Of a stretch of 64,000 bases of DNA, positions 33,864 through 40,816 are shown one piece after another. Position 1 is the first letter of the stretch. Each line of letters opens with the position of its first letter. This DNA is from Actinomadura syzygii (lineage in GTDB: Bacteria > Actinomycetota > Actinomycetes > Streptosporangiales > Streptosporangiaceae): NCBI RefSeq assembly GCF_008085905.1, contig NZ_VSFF01000004.1:310001-374000 (forward strand), written 5' to 3'. A program made the position numbers and the translations under genes. The notes beneath the pieces are model-generated. The model was not told the origin of the DNA, did not search any database, and saw only the letters and a list, made by a program, of their open reading frames with translations.

Positions 33864-34835
33864 ATGTCGGGGCCCTACCACCTCGTCTGGGACGACTTCG
33901 GCGGCGGGCTGCGGACCACCGGCCCCGACGCCCGTTGGGCCCACTACGCCTTCGGCGCCCTCGTGGGCGACGACGGCGAGCCGACCGGCACCGGGAAGGG
34001 GCTCCGGGTCCGCTCCCGGGGCCGCCACCCGGTGACCGGGGAACCCGCGTTCCTGCGCACGACCGGCCGGGAGAACGGCGACCCGGCCGCCCTGCCCGGC
34101 GTCCTCGACCACGTCAAATGGCTGGTGTACGGCACCAACACCGCCTCCACCGGGCTGCCGGGCTTCGACGCCGAACCCGGGCGGGAACTGCTGATCGAGG
34201 CCGTCCTCGGCGGCCGGACGTACGGGACGGAGGGGCATCCGTTCGGCGGCCGGGTGGTCGCGGCGGGCGACGACCTGAGACTGGCCGCCGTGTGCATGCC
34301 GCTGCTGGACGTCGAGACGTTCGTGCTCTTCGACTTCTTCCTGTCGAACGAGCGGATCTACGCCGGCTATGAGCGGCTTCCGTTCGTCCGCGAGCAGCAC
34401 GGAAACTATGCGGCGTTCCTCTACACCGTCCCGGTCGGGCCGCGCACGCCGGAGCAGGAGCACCGGTTGGGCGTGGGCTACGACCGCACGGCGGGGGTCG
34501 CCCGCTGGTACGTCGACGGGATCGAGGTCATGCGCGTCGACCAGATCGGCCGTCACCTCTCGTCCCGGGAGCACCTGGTCCTCGACCACGGCGGCGAAGA
34601 GGCCACGGTGGCGCCACGCCAGCTCAACTGCGGCCTTGGGATGTTCACGATCCTCGACGCCACCCGTCCGGGTGAGGAAGGCGGGCTGGTCCAGCTCACC
34701 GAACACGACGAACACTATGCCCGGCCCGTCTTCTGGGATTCCGAGAGCGATCCGGCGAGCCGACTGTTCGGCCAGGGCGCGGAACTCACCTGCACGGGAT
34801 ACACCATCACTTCGCGTCCCGCGCAGAAAGACTGA
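33864..34835 (+). CDS. Unknown protein, paralog of the one at 31533
   Basis: Seen: 323 residues sharing with the paralog the N-terminal VWDDFGGGLRTTGPDARWA, LDHVKWLVYGTNTAS, FDFFLSNERIYAGYERLPF, YDRTAGVARWYVDG, REHLVLDH and PRQLNCGLGMFTILDAT. About 20 residues near 60 (RGRHPVTGEPAF) are an insertion relative to the paralog. No catalytic motif is recognisable. The two copies flank the lipocalin and MDR genes. A single operon with the aldo/keto reductase 6 nt downstream is likely. Function unknown. Confidence 0.8.
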   Translation: MSGPYHLVWDDFGGGLRTTGPDARWAHYAFGALVGDDGEPTGTGKGLRVRSRGRHPVTGEPAFLRTTGRENGDPAALPGVLDHVKWLVYGTNTASTGLPGFDAEPGRELLIEAVLGGRTYGTEGHPFGGRVVAAGDDLRLAAVCMPLLDVETFVLFDFFLSNERIYAGYERLPFVREQHGNYAAFLYTVPVGPRTPEQEHRLGVGYDRTAGVARWYVDGIEVMRVDQIGRHLSSREHLVLDHGGEEATVAPRQLNCGLGMFTILDATRPGEEGGLVQLTEHDEHYARPVFWDSESDPASRLFGQGAELTCTGYTITSRPAQKD

Positions 34836-34841
34836 TCCCTT

Positions 34842-35819
34842 ATGCGGCAACGTATCCTCGGCCAAGGCCTCTCCACCTCAGCGCTCGGGCTCGGGTGCAT
34901 GGGAATGAGCGAGTTCTACGGCCCGGCCGATGAGGCCGAATCGATCGCGACGCTTCACAGGGCGTTCGATCTGGGCATCACATTCCTCGACACCTCTGAT
35001 ATGTACGGTCCGTTTACGAATGAGGAACTTCTGGGCCGGGCCGTCAAAGGGAGGCGGGAGGCCGTCACCGTCGCGACCAAGTTCGGTGTCCAGCGATCCG
35101 ACGACGGGGGCTGGCGCGGCATCAGCGGAGATCCCGCCTACGTCCGCTCGGCGTGCGACGCGTCGCTGCGCCGGCTCGGGACCGACCACATCGACCTCTA
35201 CTATCAGCACCGCGTCGACCCCTCGGTCCCCATCGAGGAGACCTGGGGAGCTCTGGCCGAGCTGGTGGCGGACGGGAAGGTGCGGCACCTGGGCATCTCG
35301 GAGGCCGACGGGCCGACCCTGCGGCGGGCGCACGCCGTCCATCCGATCACGGCGGGCCAGTACGAGTACTCGCTGTTCACCAGGGAGATCGAGGCGGACG
35401 TGCTGCCCGTCCTCAGGGAGCTCGGCATCGGCCTCGTCTCCTACAGCCCGCTCGGCCGGGGCCTGCTGACCGGCGCGTACCAGGGCACGGCGGCCTTCGC
35501 CTCCGACGACTTCCGGCAGAACAACCCGCGTTGGCAGGGTCCCAACCTCGCGCGCAACCTCGCGCTGACCGAGGAGGTCGGCAGCGTCGCGAAGGCTCGC
35601 GACGTCACACCGTCGCAGATCGCCCTGGCCTGGGTGCTCGCCCAGGGAGGCGACGTGGTCCCGATTCCCGGGACCAAGCGGGTGCGCTACCTGGAGGAGA
35701 ACGCGGCCGCGGTCGACATCCGCCTGACCGACCGGGAACTGACGGCGCTCGGCGGGCTGGCCGACCAGGTCCAAGGTGATCGGTACGCACCACCGCCGCC
35801 GCGGGCCGGCAGTCGATGA
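34842..35819 (+). CDS. Aldo/keto reductase
   Basis: Seen: 325 residues of the AKR barrel: [14 protein letters not shown], then DTSDMYG with the catalytic Asp and Tyr, ATKFG with the Lys, and YYQHRVD with the His. [16 protein letters not shown] at the C-terminal end is the NADPH-binding segment. Known: AKRs reduce aldehydes and ketones with NADPH. It is last in the five-gene run from 31533 and ends at a strong terminator, so reduction of a pathway carbonyl is inferred. Confidence 0.92.
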   Translation: MRQRILGQGLSTSALGLGCMGMSEFYGPADEAESIATLHRAFDLGITFLDTSDMYGPFTNEELLGRAVKGRREAVTVATKFGVQRSDDGGWRGISGDPAYVRSACDASLRRLGTDHIDLYYQHRVDPSVPIEETWGALAELVADGKVRHLGISEADGPTLRRAHAVHPITAGQYEYSLFTREIEADVLPVLRELGIGLVSYSPLGRGLLTGAYQGTAAFASDDFRQNNPRWQGPNLARNLALTEEVGSVAKARDVTPSQIALAWVLAQGGDVVPIPGTKRVRYLEENAAAVDIRLTDRELTALGGLADQVQGDRYAPPPPRAGSR

Positions 35820-35832
35820 ACGCGGTTGAATG

Positions 35833-35866
35833 AAAAACCCGCGGTCCGTTTGGACCGCGGGTTTTT
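35833..35866. terminator. Bidirectional Rho-independent terminator
   Basis: A perfect 15-bp stem (35833-35847 with 35852-35866) with loop GTTT is flanked by five A on the left and six T on the right. It is the textbook form, working for the aldo/keto reductase operon and for the convergent secreted protein gene. Confidence 0.95.
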
Positions 35867-35886
35867 TGCGCGTTGCGGACCTTTTG

Positions 35887-36786
35887 TCAGGACGCCCTGC
35901 GGTAGGCGAAATCGGTGATGCTGATCGTGTAGACCTTCGACTTCGCCTGGTAGTCGAGGCAGTAGGCGGTCGGATACCAACCGGCCTTCTTCCACGCCCG
36001 GGGTTGGGGGAACGCCGTGCAGGAGCCCTTGCGACCGGCGGCCAGCCCCTCGATCCACGCCTTGGTGATCATGGGTTCGTAGAACGTGATCTTCCCGTCG
36101 AAGGCGCCGTACATGAACGTCTGGGTGAAGGGCTTGCCGTGGAACTCCGGCGAGTTCATGTCCATCAGGTGGTTGCCCATGCCGGGCACGACGGCGCCCA
36201 TGTCGTGGTAGACGTCGGGCTTGTACTGGTCCGGAACAGGAATGCGGGCCCTCTTGAGGTCTTCGCAGTTCATCAGCCCCGGGCAGGGGCCGGTGGCGAT
36301 GGCGTTCGCTTCGGCTTCGCTCTGCATGTAGAAGTGGAAGTCGAAGTGCGGCACGCCGTAGATCTCGGGCGGGTCGTGCCCCTTCGGGTCCCAGGTCAAC
36401 AGCGCCCAGGTGAACGGGAACGCCTTGTCCCTGGTAGCGCGCTCAGGAAGGGCCAGCGTGCTTCCGTACTCCTGCACGCACTCGACGGTCGTCTTCCCAT
36501 CGCGCTCGATGGGATAGCAGAGCTTTCCGTCCGATCCGCTCGTGGGCAGGCCCTTCAACGCGTTCGCCGTCAGGCGGTAGCCGAGCGTCCGCGGAGACTT
36601 TCCCTTGTAGACGGCGTACATCTGGACGGTCCCGTTGCCGAGACGTTGCACGGGACCGTAGAACGTCCGCTCCCGCGCCGGGCGATTCGAGCCGCCGGAC
36701 GCCGAGGCGGCGCCGATCATCGCGATGCTGAGCACGCCCACCAGAGCTAAACCGGTCCAGATTCTCTGACGTTCGGTCGTTTTCAC
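35887..36786 (-). CDS. Secreted protein, possibly TTHB210-like (DUF5602)
   Basis: Seen: 299 residues. A signal peptide (GLALVGVLSIAMIGAASASG) leads to a mature part with VPHFDFHFYM near 150, VPGMGNHLMDMNSPEFHG near 205 and several acidic and His residues that look metal-binding. Four cysteines may form disulfides (CYPIE, CVQEY, CPGLMNC). The pattern resembles the TTHB210-like domain; this label is from memory and unverified. It lies between the tailoring operon and the SARP gene, on the minus strand. Function unknown. Confidence 0.75.
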   Translation of the reverse strand: MKTTERQRIWTGLALVGVLSIAMIGAASASGGSNRPARERTFYGPVQRLGNGTVQMYAVYKGKSPRTLGYRLTANALKGLPTSGSDGKLCYPIERDGKTTVECVQEYGSTLALPERATRDKAFPFTWALLTWDPKGHDPPEIYGVPHFDFHFYMQSEAEANAIATGPCPGLMNCEDLKRARIPVPDQYKPDVYHDMGAVVPGMGNHLMDMNSPEFHGKPFTQTFMYGAFDGKITFYEPMITKAWIEGLAAGRKGSCTAFPQPRAWKKAGWYPTAYCLDYQAKSKVYTISITDFAYRRAS

Positions 36787-36819
36787 CTGAGCTTCCTCTC
36801 GGGGACACTCTTTATCGGT

Positions 36820-36884
36820 GACGATGGCCGGAAATCTCGGGACGCGCGCGGGCCGCCGCGCGATCGGTGATTCCGGCCATCGTC
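36820..36884. terminator. Long hairpin after the SARP gene
   Basis: Perfect 14-bp arms (36820-36833 and 36871-36884) enclose a GC-rich inner stem. It is 74 nt beyond the SARP stop and before the next minus-strand gene, so it probably ends the SARP transcript. Confidence 0.65.
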
Positions 36885-36957
36885 CGAACTCCTCGGGTCA
36901 CGATGCCCAGGCGCTCTCGAAACCCCCTAGAAGAGGGCTATCCACCTTCTCGAATGC

Positions 36958-37776
36958 CTACGCAGGACGAGCGGAACGCAGCAGATCCGCCGGCGAGGCC
37001 GCCACTCCGGCGGGGATCCTGTCGCTGCCGAGCATCTCCTGGAACAGCCGCTCGACCTCAGAGGTCGGCGTCACTCCGAGTTCGTTGGCGAGCATTTGCC
37101 GTAACGAGTGGTATTCCTTCAGCGCCTCGGCTCGCCGCCCGGAGCGGAAGAGCGAGTTGATGAGCTGGTAATGCAGGAACTCGTTGAGCGGATAACTCGT
37201 CACGAGAGAGCGCAGTTCGGGAACGACGATCTGGTGTCGCCCGAGCTGCCGAAGCGTTTCGACTCTGAGACCGATCGCGCGGAGCCTGAGTTCTTCCAGG
37301 TGCACCACGCAATCGTCGAGGATCGGCCCGGTCGGCACCGTGGCGAAGACCGGCCCGCGCCAGGTCGCGAGGGCTTCCTCCAATTTGAGCAGCCCGGTCG
37401 TCAGGTCACCGCGGTCCAGGCACGCCGAACCGCACATGACCAGGTGTTCGAAGACTCCCACGTCCACTTCGCGATCGTCGAGCCGGAGCAGATATCCGGG
37501 CGACCGCGTGATCAGGAGATCCGCCCCGTCACGGGCGCTGATTCCCTCGCGGGCGAACATTCGCCGCGCGTGGTAGACGTAGGTTTGCAGTGTCGTGGAG
37601 GCGCTTCGCGGTGGATTCTCGCACCACAGCTCCTCCATCAGCGTTCCGGAGCTCACCACCTCGTTCCTCCGCACGAGCAGAAGCGCGAGGATCTGAGCCA
37701 TTTTCGACGCTTTCACAGGTATCGAGCGGTCGTCGTCACTGACGATCTCCATGGATCCAAGAATGTTGAACCTCAC
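36958..37776 (-). CDS. SARP-family transcriptional activator with a TTA codon
   Basis: Seen: 272 residues. An OmpR-like winged helix (about 1-95; MRFNILGSMEIV, ALLLVRRNEVVSSGTLMEEL, TLQTYVYHARRMF) is followed by a bacterial transcriptional activation domain (about 100-260; VDVGVFEHLV, LEEALATWRGPVF, LHYQLINSLFRSGRRAEAL). It is a short SARP like ActII-ORF4, without an ATPase domain. Known: such proteins activate antibiotic clusters by binding 11-bp direct repeats. Codon 225 is TTA (37104-37102), as actII-ORF4 also contains one, hinting at bldA-type timing. Matching repeats are at 14811-14876 and 29870-29887. Confidence 0.92.
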   Translation of the reverse strand: MRFNILGSMEIVSDDDRSIPVKASKMAQILALLLVRRNEVVSSGTLMEELWCENPPRSASTTLQTYVYHARRMFAREGISARDGADLLITRSPGYLLRLDDREVDVGVFEHLVMCGSACLDRGDLTTGLLKLEEALATWRGPVFATVPTGPILDDCVVHLEELRLRAIGLRVETLRQLGRHQIVVPELRSLVTSYPLNEFLHYQLINSLFRSGRRAEALKEYHSLRQMLANELGVTPTSEVERLFQEMLGSDRIPAGVAASPADLLRSARPA

Positions 37777-38417
37777 GAAAAACTCCCCAGGTGTCCTGCG
37801 GGGTGTGTGACTTCTTCCTCGGCGGGAAGGACCAGTTGCATCGCGTCGACGTGCTTTCGTTCAGCGGCACGCACCGGCTCCGATGAAACGCCGGTTGGAT
37901 GGATTGCCCCCGCTCGCCCCCTACGGCATCACGCCGTTCACTGCCTTCCGTGCATCCCCGTGGCAGACTCGGGCGACCCCGTGTGCCCGTGGTGTGACAC
38001 ACCGAACTTCCCCCGAGAATCCTCATCGGAGGCTACACACTCCACCGCGAACAGTCAAACTCCTTACAAGGAAGGTAAAACCGTCAGGCCCGAAAATCTG
38101 GAATGGGCGATGATAACTCCTAATTCAGACGTGACCTTTAATTTCTGATCTTGAGAACGTCTCAAATGTTCCGAAATGTTCACCCGAAGGCAAGAGTTGC
38201 GACGACCGACCGCGCCCTGGCGATGACGTTAGGTTACTGTCACCGGACGCCGCCTGCGCGCGGCGGCGCCGCGGCCCGCACTCCCCCTAGTTTCGGCTCG
38301 GCGTGCGCGATTCCGGCATCGCCGGTGTTCCGAGGCCGGTGGAGCGTGGCCGGTGGCCGGACCTGGCTGCATGGGGAAAGGCTCGACGGAATCGGCCGCT
38401 CCGCGAAATAGGCTGAG
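37777..38417. other. Long intergenic region between the SARP and CHAT genes
   Basis: 640 bp between divergent genes. No frame has coding character. The AT-rich part (about 38090-38180) holds the inverted repeat TTGAGA, ACG, TCTCAA (38151-38165) and the direct repeat AAATGTTC at 38164 and 38174 (10-bp period). These look like regulator sites; which gene they serve is not clear. Confidence 0.45.
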
Positions 38418-39779
38418 ATGACGGTCAGGCGGCGCGCGGCGCGGCGTCGGCGGCGGTTCGAGAGCAGGTGTCCCGAGGTGGCTGGCCCAGGGCAGGCGTC
38501 GAGCGTCCGTGCGGAAAGGCTCCGGCTCGGACGCCAATGGGACGAGGCCCTGGAACGGGCCCGCGCGGTCGAGGGTTTCGCCGACTTCCTGCGTCCCGCG
38601 CGGGTGAAGACGTTGCTTCCGGCGGCGTCCGGCGGGCCGATCGTCGTTCCCGTGGTCAGCACCCGGCGGTGCGACGCGCTGGTGGTGACCGCCGACGGGG
38701 TCGAGGTCGTCCGGCTTCCCGGGCTGACCGCGGAGGAGACCGTCGAGCGGGCCAACCGGTACGTGCGGACGGTCCTGGCCATGCAGAAGGCCGACGAGGA
38801 CTTCTTCCACGCCAAGCGGAGGTTCGCGGCCGGCGACCGGGGTCCGGCCGACTTCCAGGCTCATCACCAGGCCCGCACGGAGCTCGCCGGCGCTCGCGCC
38901 CGAACCGAGGACGTCCTCGACTCGACCGCGCGCTGGCTCTGGGACGCCTTCGCCGACCCCGTCCTGACGGCGTTGGGGCTCACCGGTTCCATTTCGGACG
39001 AAGGCGGCAGGCCACGCCTGTGGTGGTGCCCGACCGGGCCGATGACGCTGCTCCCGCTGCACGCGGCGGGTCACCACGACCGGGGAGGGCCGACGGTGCT
39101 CGATCGCGTGGTGTCGTCCTACACCCCCACGCTGCGGGTGCTCCTGGACGACGCGCGGGACGAGGAGACCTGGCACGGTCCCGGCGGCGGCGACCGGCTC
39201 CTGCTCGTCTCGGTCCCCGAGGCGGGGGGCCAGCCCCCGCTTCCCGACGCGGACGGCGAGCGCGAGCTGCTGACGGGCTCGTTCCCCGCGGACCGGGTCA
39301 CCTGCCTCGCGGGGGCCGAGGCCACCCGCGCCCGGGTCCTGCGCGAGCTGAACCGCCACCGGTGGGTGCACTTCAGCTGCCACGGCGACCAGGATCTCGG
39401 CGCGCCCGCCTCCGGCGGCCTGATCGTCCACGACGGGCGCATCACCGTGGCGGAGCTGGGCTCCGGGAGCAGGGACGGCGAGTTCGCGTTCCTGTCCGCG
39501 TGCAAGACCGCGACGGGAGGGGTGGCGTTGCCGAACGAGGCGATGAGCCTGGCCGCGGCGCTGCGCTACTCCGGTTACCGCCACGTCCTCGCGACGCTGT
39601 GGTCCGTGTACGACACCGTGGCGGCCCGCATCGCCGCCGATGTCTACACGGAACTGCTCGCGTCGGGCCGATTCCGTCCGGAAACGGCCGCGACGGCGCT
39701 GGACCGGGCCGTCAGGCGTCTCAGGGAGCGGGACCCACGGCCGAGCGCGTGGACGCCGTTCGCTCACTTCGGGCCCTGA
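38418..39779 (+). CDS. CHAT-domain caspase-like protease, free-standing
   Basis: Seen: 453 residues. The C-terminal CHAT domain has catalytic His322 (VHFSCHGDQD) and Cys362 (FLSACKTATGG). The N-terminal 60-150 residues (RLGRQWDEALERARAVEGFA, VVTADGVEVVRLPGLTAEE) match the linker that in most actinobacterial relatives joins a TPR array to CHAT within one chain. Here the TPR array is a separate gene downstream (40817). Known: CHAT proteases are caspase relatives; several act in bacterial defence or regulated proteolysis. The true start could be a few codons after 38418, since the first residues are Arg-rich and no ribosome-binding site is clear. Confidence 0.88.
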   Translation: MTVRRRAARRRRRFESRCPEVAGPGQASSVRAERLRLGRQWDEALERARAVEGFADFLRPARVKTLLPAASGGPIVVPVVSTRRCDALVVTADGVEVVRLPGLTAEETVERANRYVRTVLAMQKADEDFFHAKRRFAAGDRGPADFQAHHQARTELAGARARTEDVLDSTARWLWDAFADPVLTALGLTGSISDEGGRPRLWWCPTGPMTLLPLHAAGHHDRGGPTVLDRVVSSYTPTLRVLLDDARDEETWHGPGGGDRLLLVSVPEAGGQPPLPDADGERELLTGSFPADRVTCLAGAEATRARVLRELNRHRWVHFSCHGDQDLGAPASGGLIVHDGRITVAELGSGSRDGEFAFLSACKTATGGVALPNEAMSLAAALRYSGYRHVLATLWSVYDTVAARIAADVYTELLASGRFRPETAATALDRAVRRLRERDPRPSAWTPFAHFGP

Positions 39780-39791
39780 CCGAAAGGCGAC

Positions 39792-40118
39792 ATGACAGAG
39801 ATCCCGTACGAGGAGACCACCGACCCGGAATTCGCGGGGGCCGCCGCGCGGACGTTCGCCGTGGAGACCTATCCGGACGGCCTGCTGCTGCGCGGCCCCT
39901 GCCCGCGCTGCGCGAGCGTGATCGAGGTCGCGCTGGTCGACGAGGTGTTCTCCCGCGGCCTGCTCGGGTGGCGCCGCGGTTCGCCCGCGCCGCCGCCCGC
40001 TCCGGAGCCCGTGGAGCCCGTCATCTGCACCTGCACCGAGGCCCATCCCGGCAGGCCGGACGGGCGGGTGGGCTGTGGCGCCTACTGGTTGTTCGCCGTC
40101 CCCGCGAGCCCGTCATGA
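39792..40118 (+). CDS. Small protein with a probable zinc site
   Basis: Seen: 108 residues. CPRC near 38, CTC near 77 and C near 95 (VGCGAYWLF) could bind one zinc ion. A Pro/Ala stretch (SPAPPPAPEPVEP) separates the first pair from the rest. No known family recognised. It starts 12 nt after the CHAT stop with AAAGG upstream and overlaps the membrane protein gene by 4 nt, so it is translated with them. Inference: an adaptor or regulator within the CHAT cassette. Confidence 0.75.
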   Translation: MTEIPYEETTDPEFAGAAARTFAVETYPDGLLLRGPCPRCASVIEVALVDEVFSRGLLGWRRGSPAPPPAPEPVEPVICTCTEAHPGRPDGRVGCGAYWLFAVPASPS

Positions 40119-40720
40119 CCGAGCCGGGCACCGCGTCCCCGGCCGATCTGCGCCGCGCGCAGCAGCGGGAGCAGCTGCTGCGCGACGAGCTTCCCCGCGT
40201 CCGCGCGGCCGCCCTGGCCTGGCGGAACGGCCTCGGGGCGCTGCTCGCCGGGCTGCTCGGCTTCGGGCTCGTCAAGGGCAGGACCGACGTCGGGCAGCTG
40301 GACGAGCGCTGGGCCGCGACCGTCGGGGTCGTGCTGCTGCTCGCGCTCATCGCCGGGACGTCCGGGGCGCTGCTGTTGCTCAGGGCCGCGCACGGCAGGC
40401 CGGCGGTACGGGCGCTCGCGAAGCTGCCGCCGGGCCCGATCGCCGACCGCCGCGAGGCCGCGGCGACCACGCGGGCCCTGCGGATGGGCATCGCCGCCAC
40501 CCTGGCCTGCACCGCGCTCCTGGTGGGCGGGGTGGCGACCACCTGGTACGGGCCGGGACGCGCCAAGCCCGTGCTGAAAGTGATCATCCAGGGGGAGGCG
40601 GTGTGCGGGTCGGTGCGGGAGACCGGCGGCGGGAAGCTCGTCCTGCAGACCGACACCGGCAGGCGGACCGTCGACCTGAACGGGGTGACGGCGATGCTCC
40701 CGGTCGACCGGTGCGCTTAG
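40115..40720 (+). CDS. Membrane protein of the CHAT cassette
   Basis: Seen: 201 residues. A charged N-terminal helix (ADLRRAQQREQLLRDELPRV) is followed by membrane segments near 35-52 (GLGALLAGLLGFGLV), 65-90 (WAATVGVVLLLALIAGTSGA) and 130-150 (GIAATLACTALLVGGVATTW). A roughly 50-residue C-terminal tail with two Cys (EAVCGSV and DRCA) may lie outside the cell, joined by a disulfide. No family recognised. Overlap with the previous gene (ATGA) makes a common role likely. A membrane effector cleaved or gated by the CHAT protease is one possibility; nothing proves it. Confidence 0.75.
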   Translation: MTEPGTASPADLRRAQQREQLLRDELPRVRAAALAWRNGLGALLAGLLGFGLVKGRTDVGQLDERWAATVGVVLLLALIAGTSGALLLLRAAHGRPAVRALAKLPPGPIADRREAAATTRALRMGIAATLACTALLVGGVATTWYGPGRAKPVLKVIIQGEAVCGSVRETGGGKLVLQTDTGRRTVDLNGVTAMLPVDRCA

Positions 40721-40770
40721 GAGAACCAGTGCGCTCGGGAAAAGCGGCGCGCTTAGGAGAAGCGGTGCGC
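40712..40770. repeat. Imperfect 18-bp tandem repeats across a stop codon
   Basis: Three units start at 40712, 40730 and 40748, with a partial fourth at 40766. Consensus is TGCGCTTAGGAGAAGCGG. The first unit contains the stop codon of the membrane protein gene. Two units carry TTAGGAGA, a ribosome-binding-like core. Confidence 0.75.
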
Positions 40771-40816
40771 GTGCCGGTGCGCCGCCGCGGGGGGCCGGAG
40801 CGTCGAGGAGGTCGCG

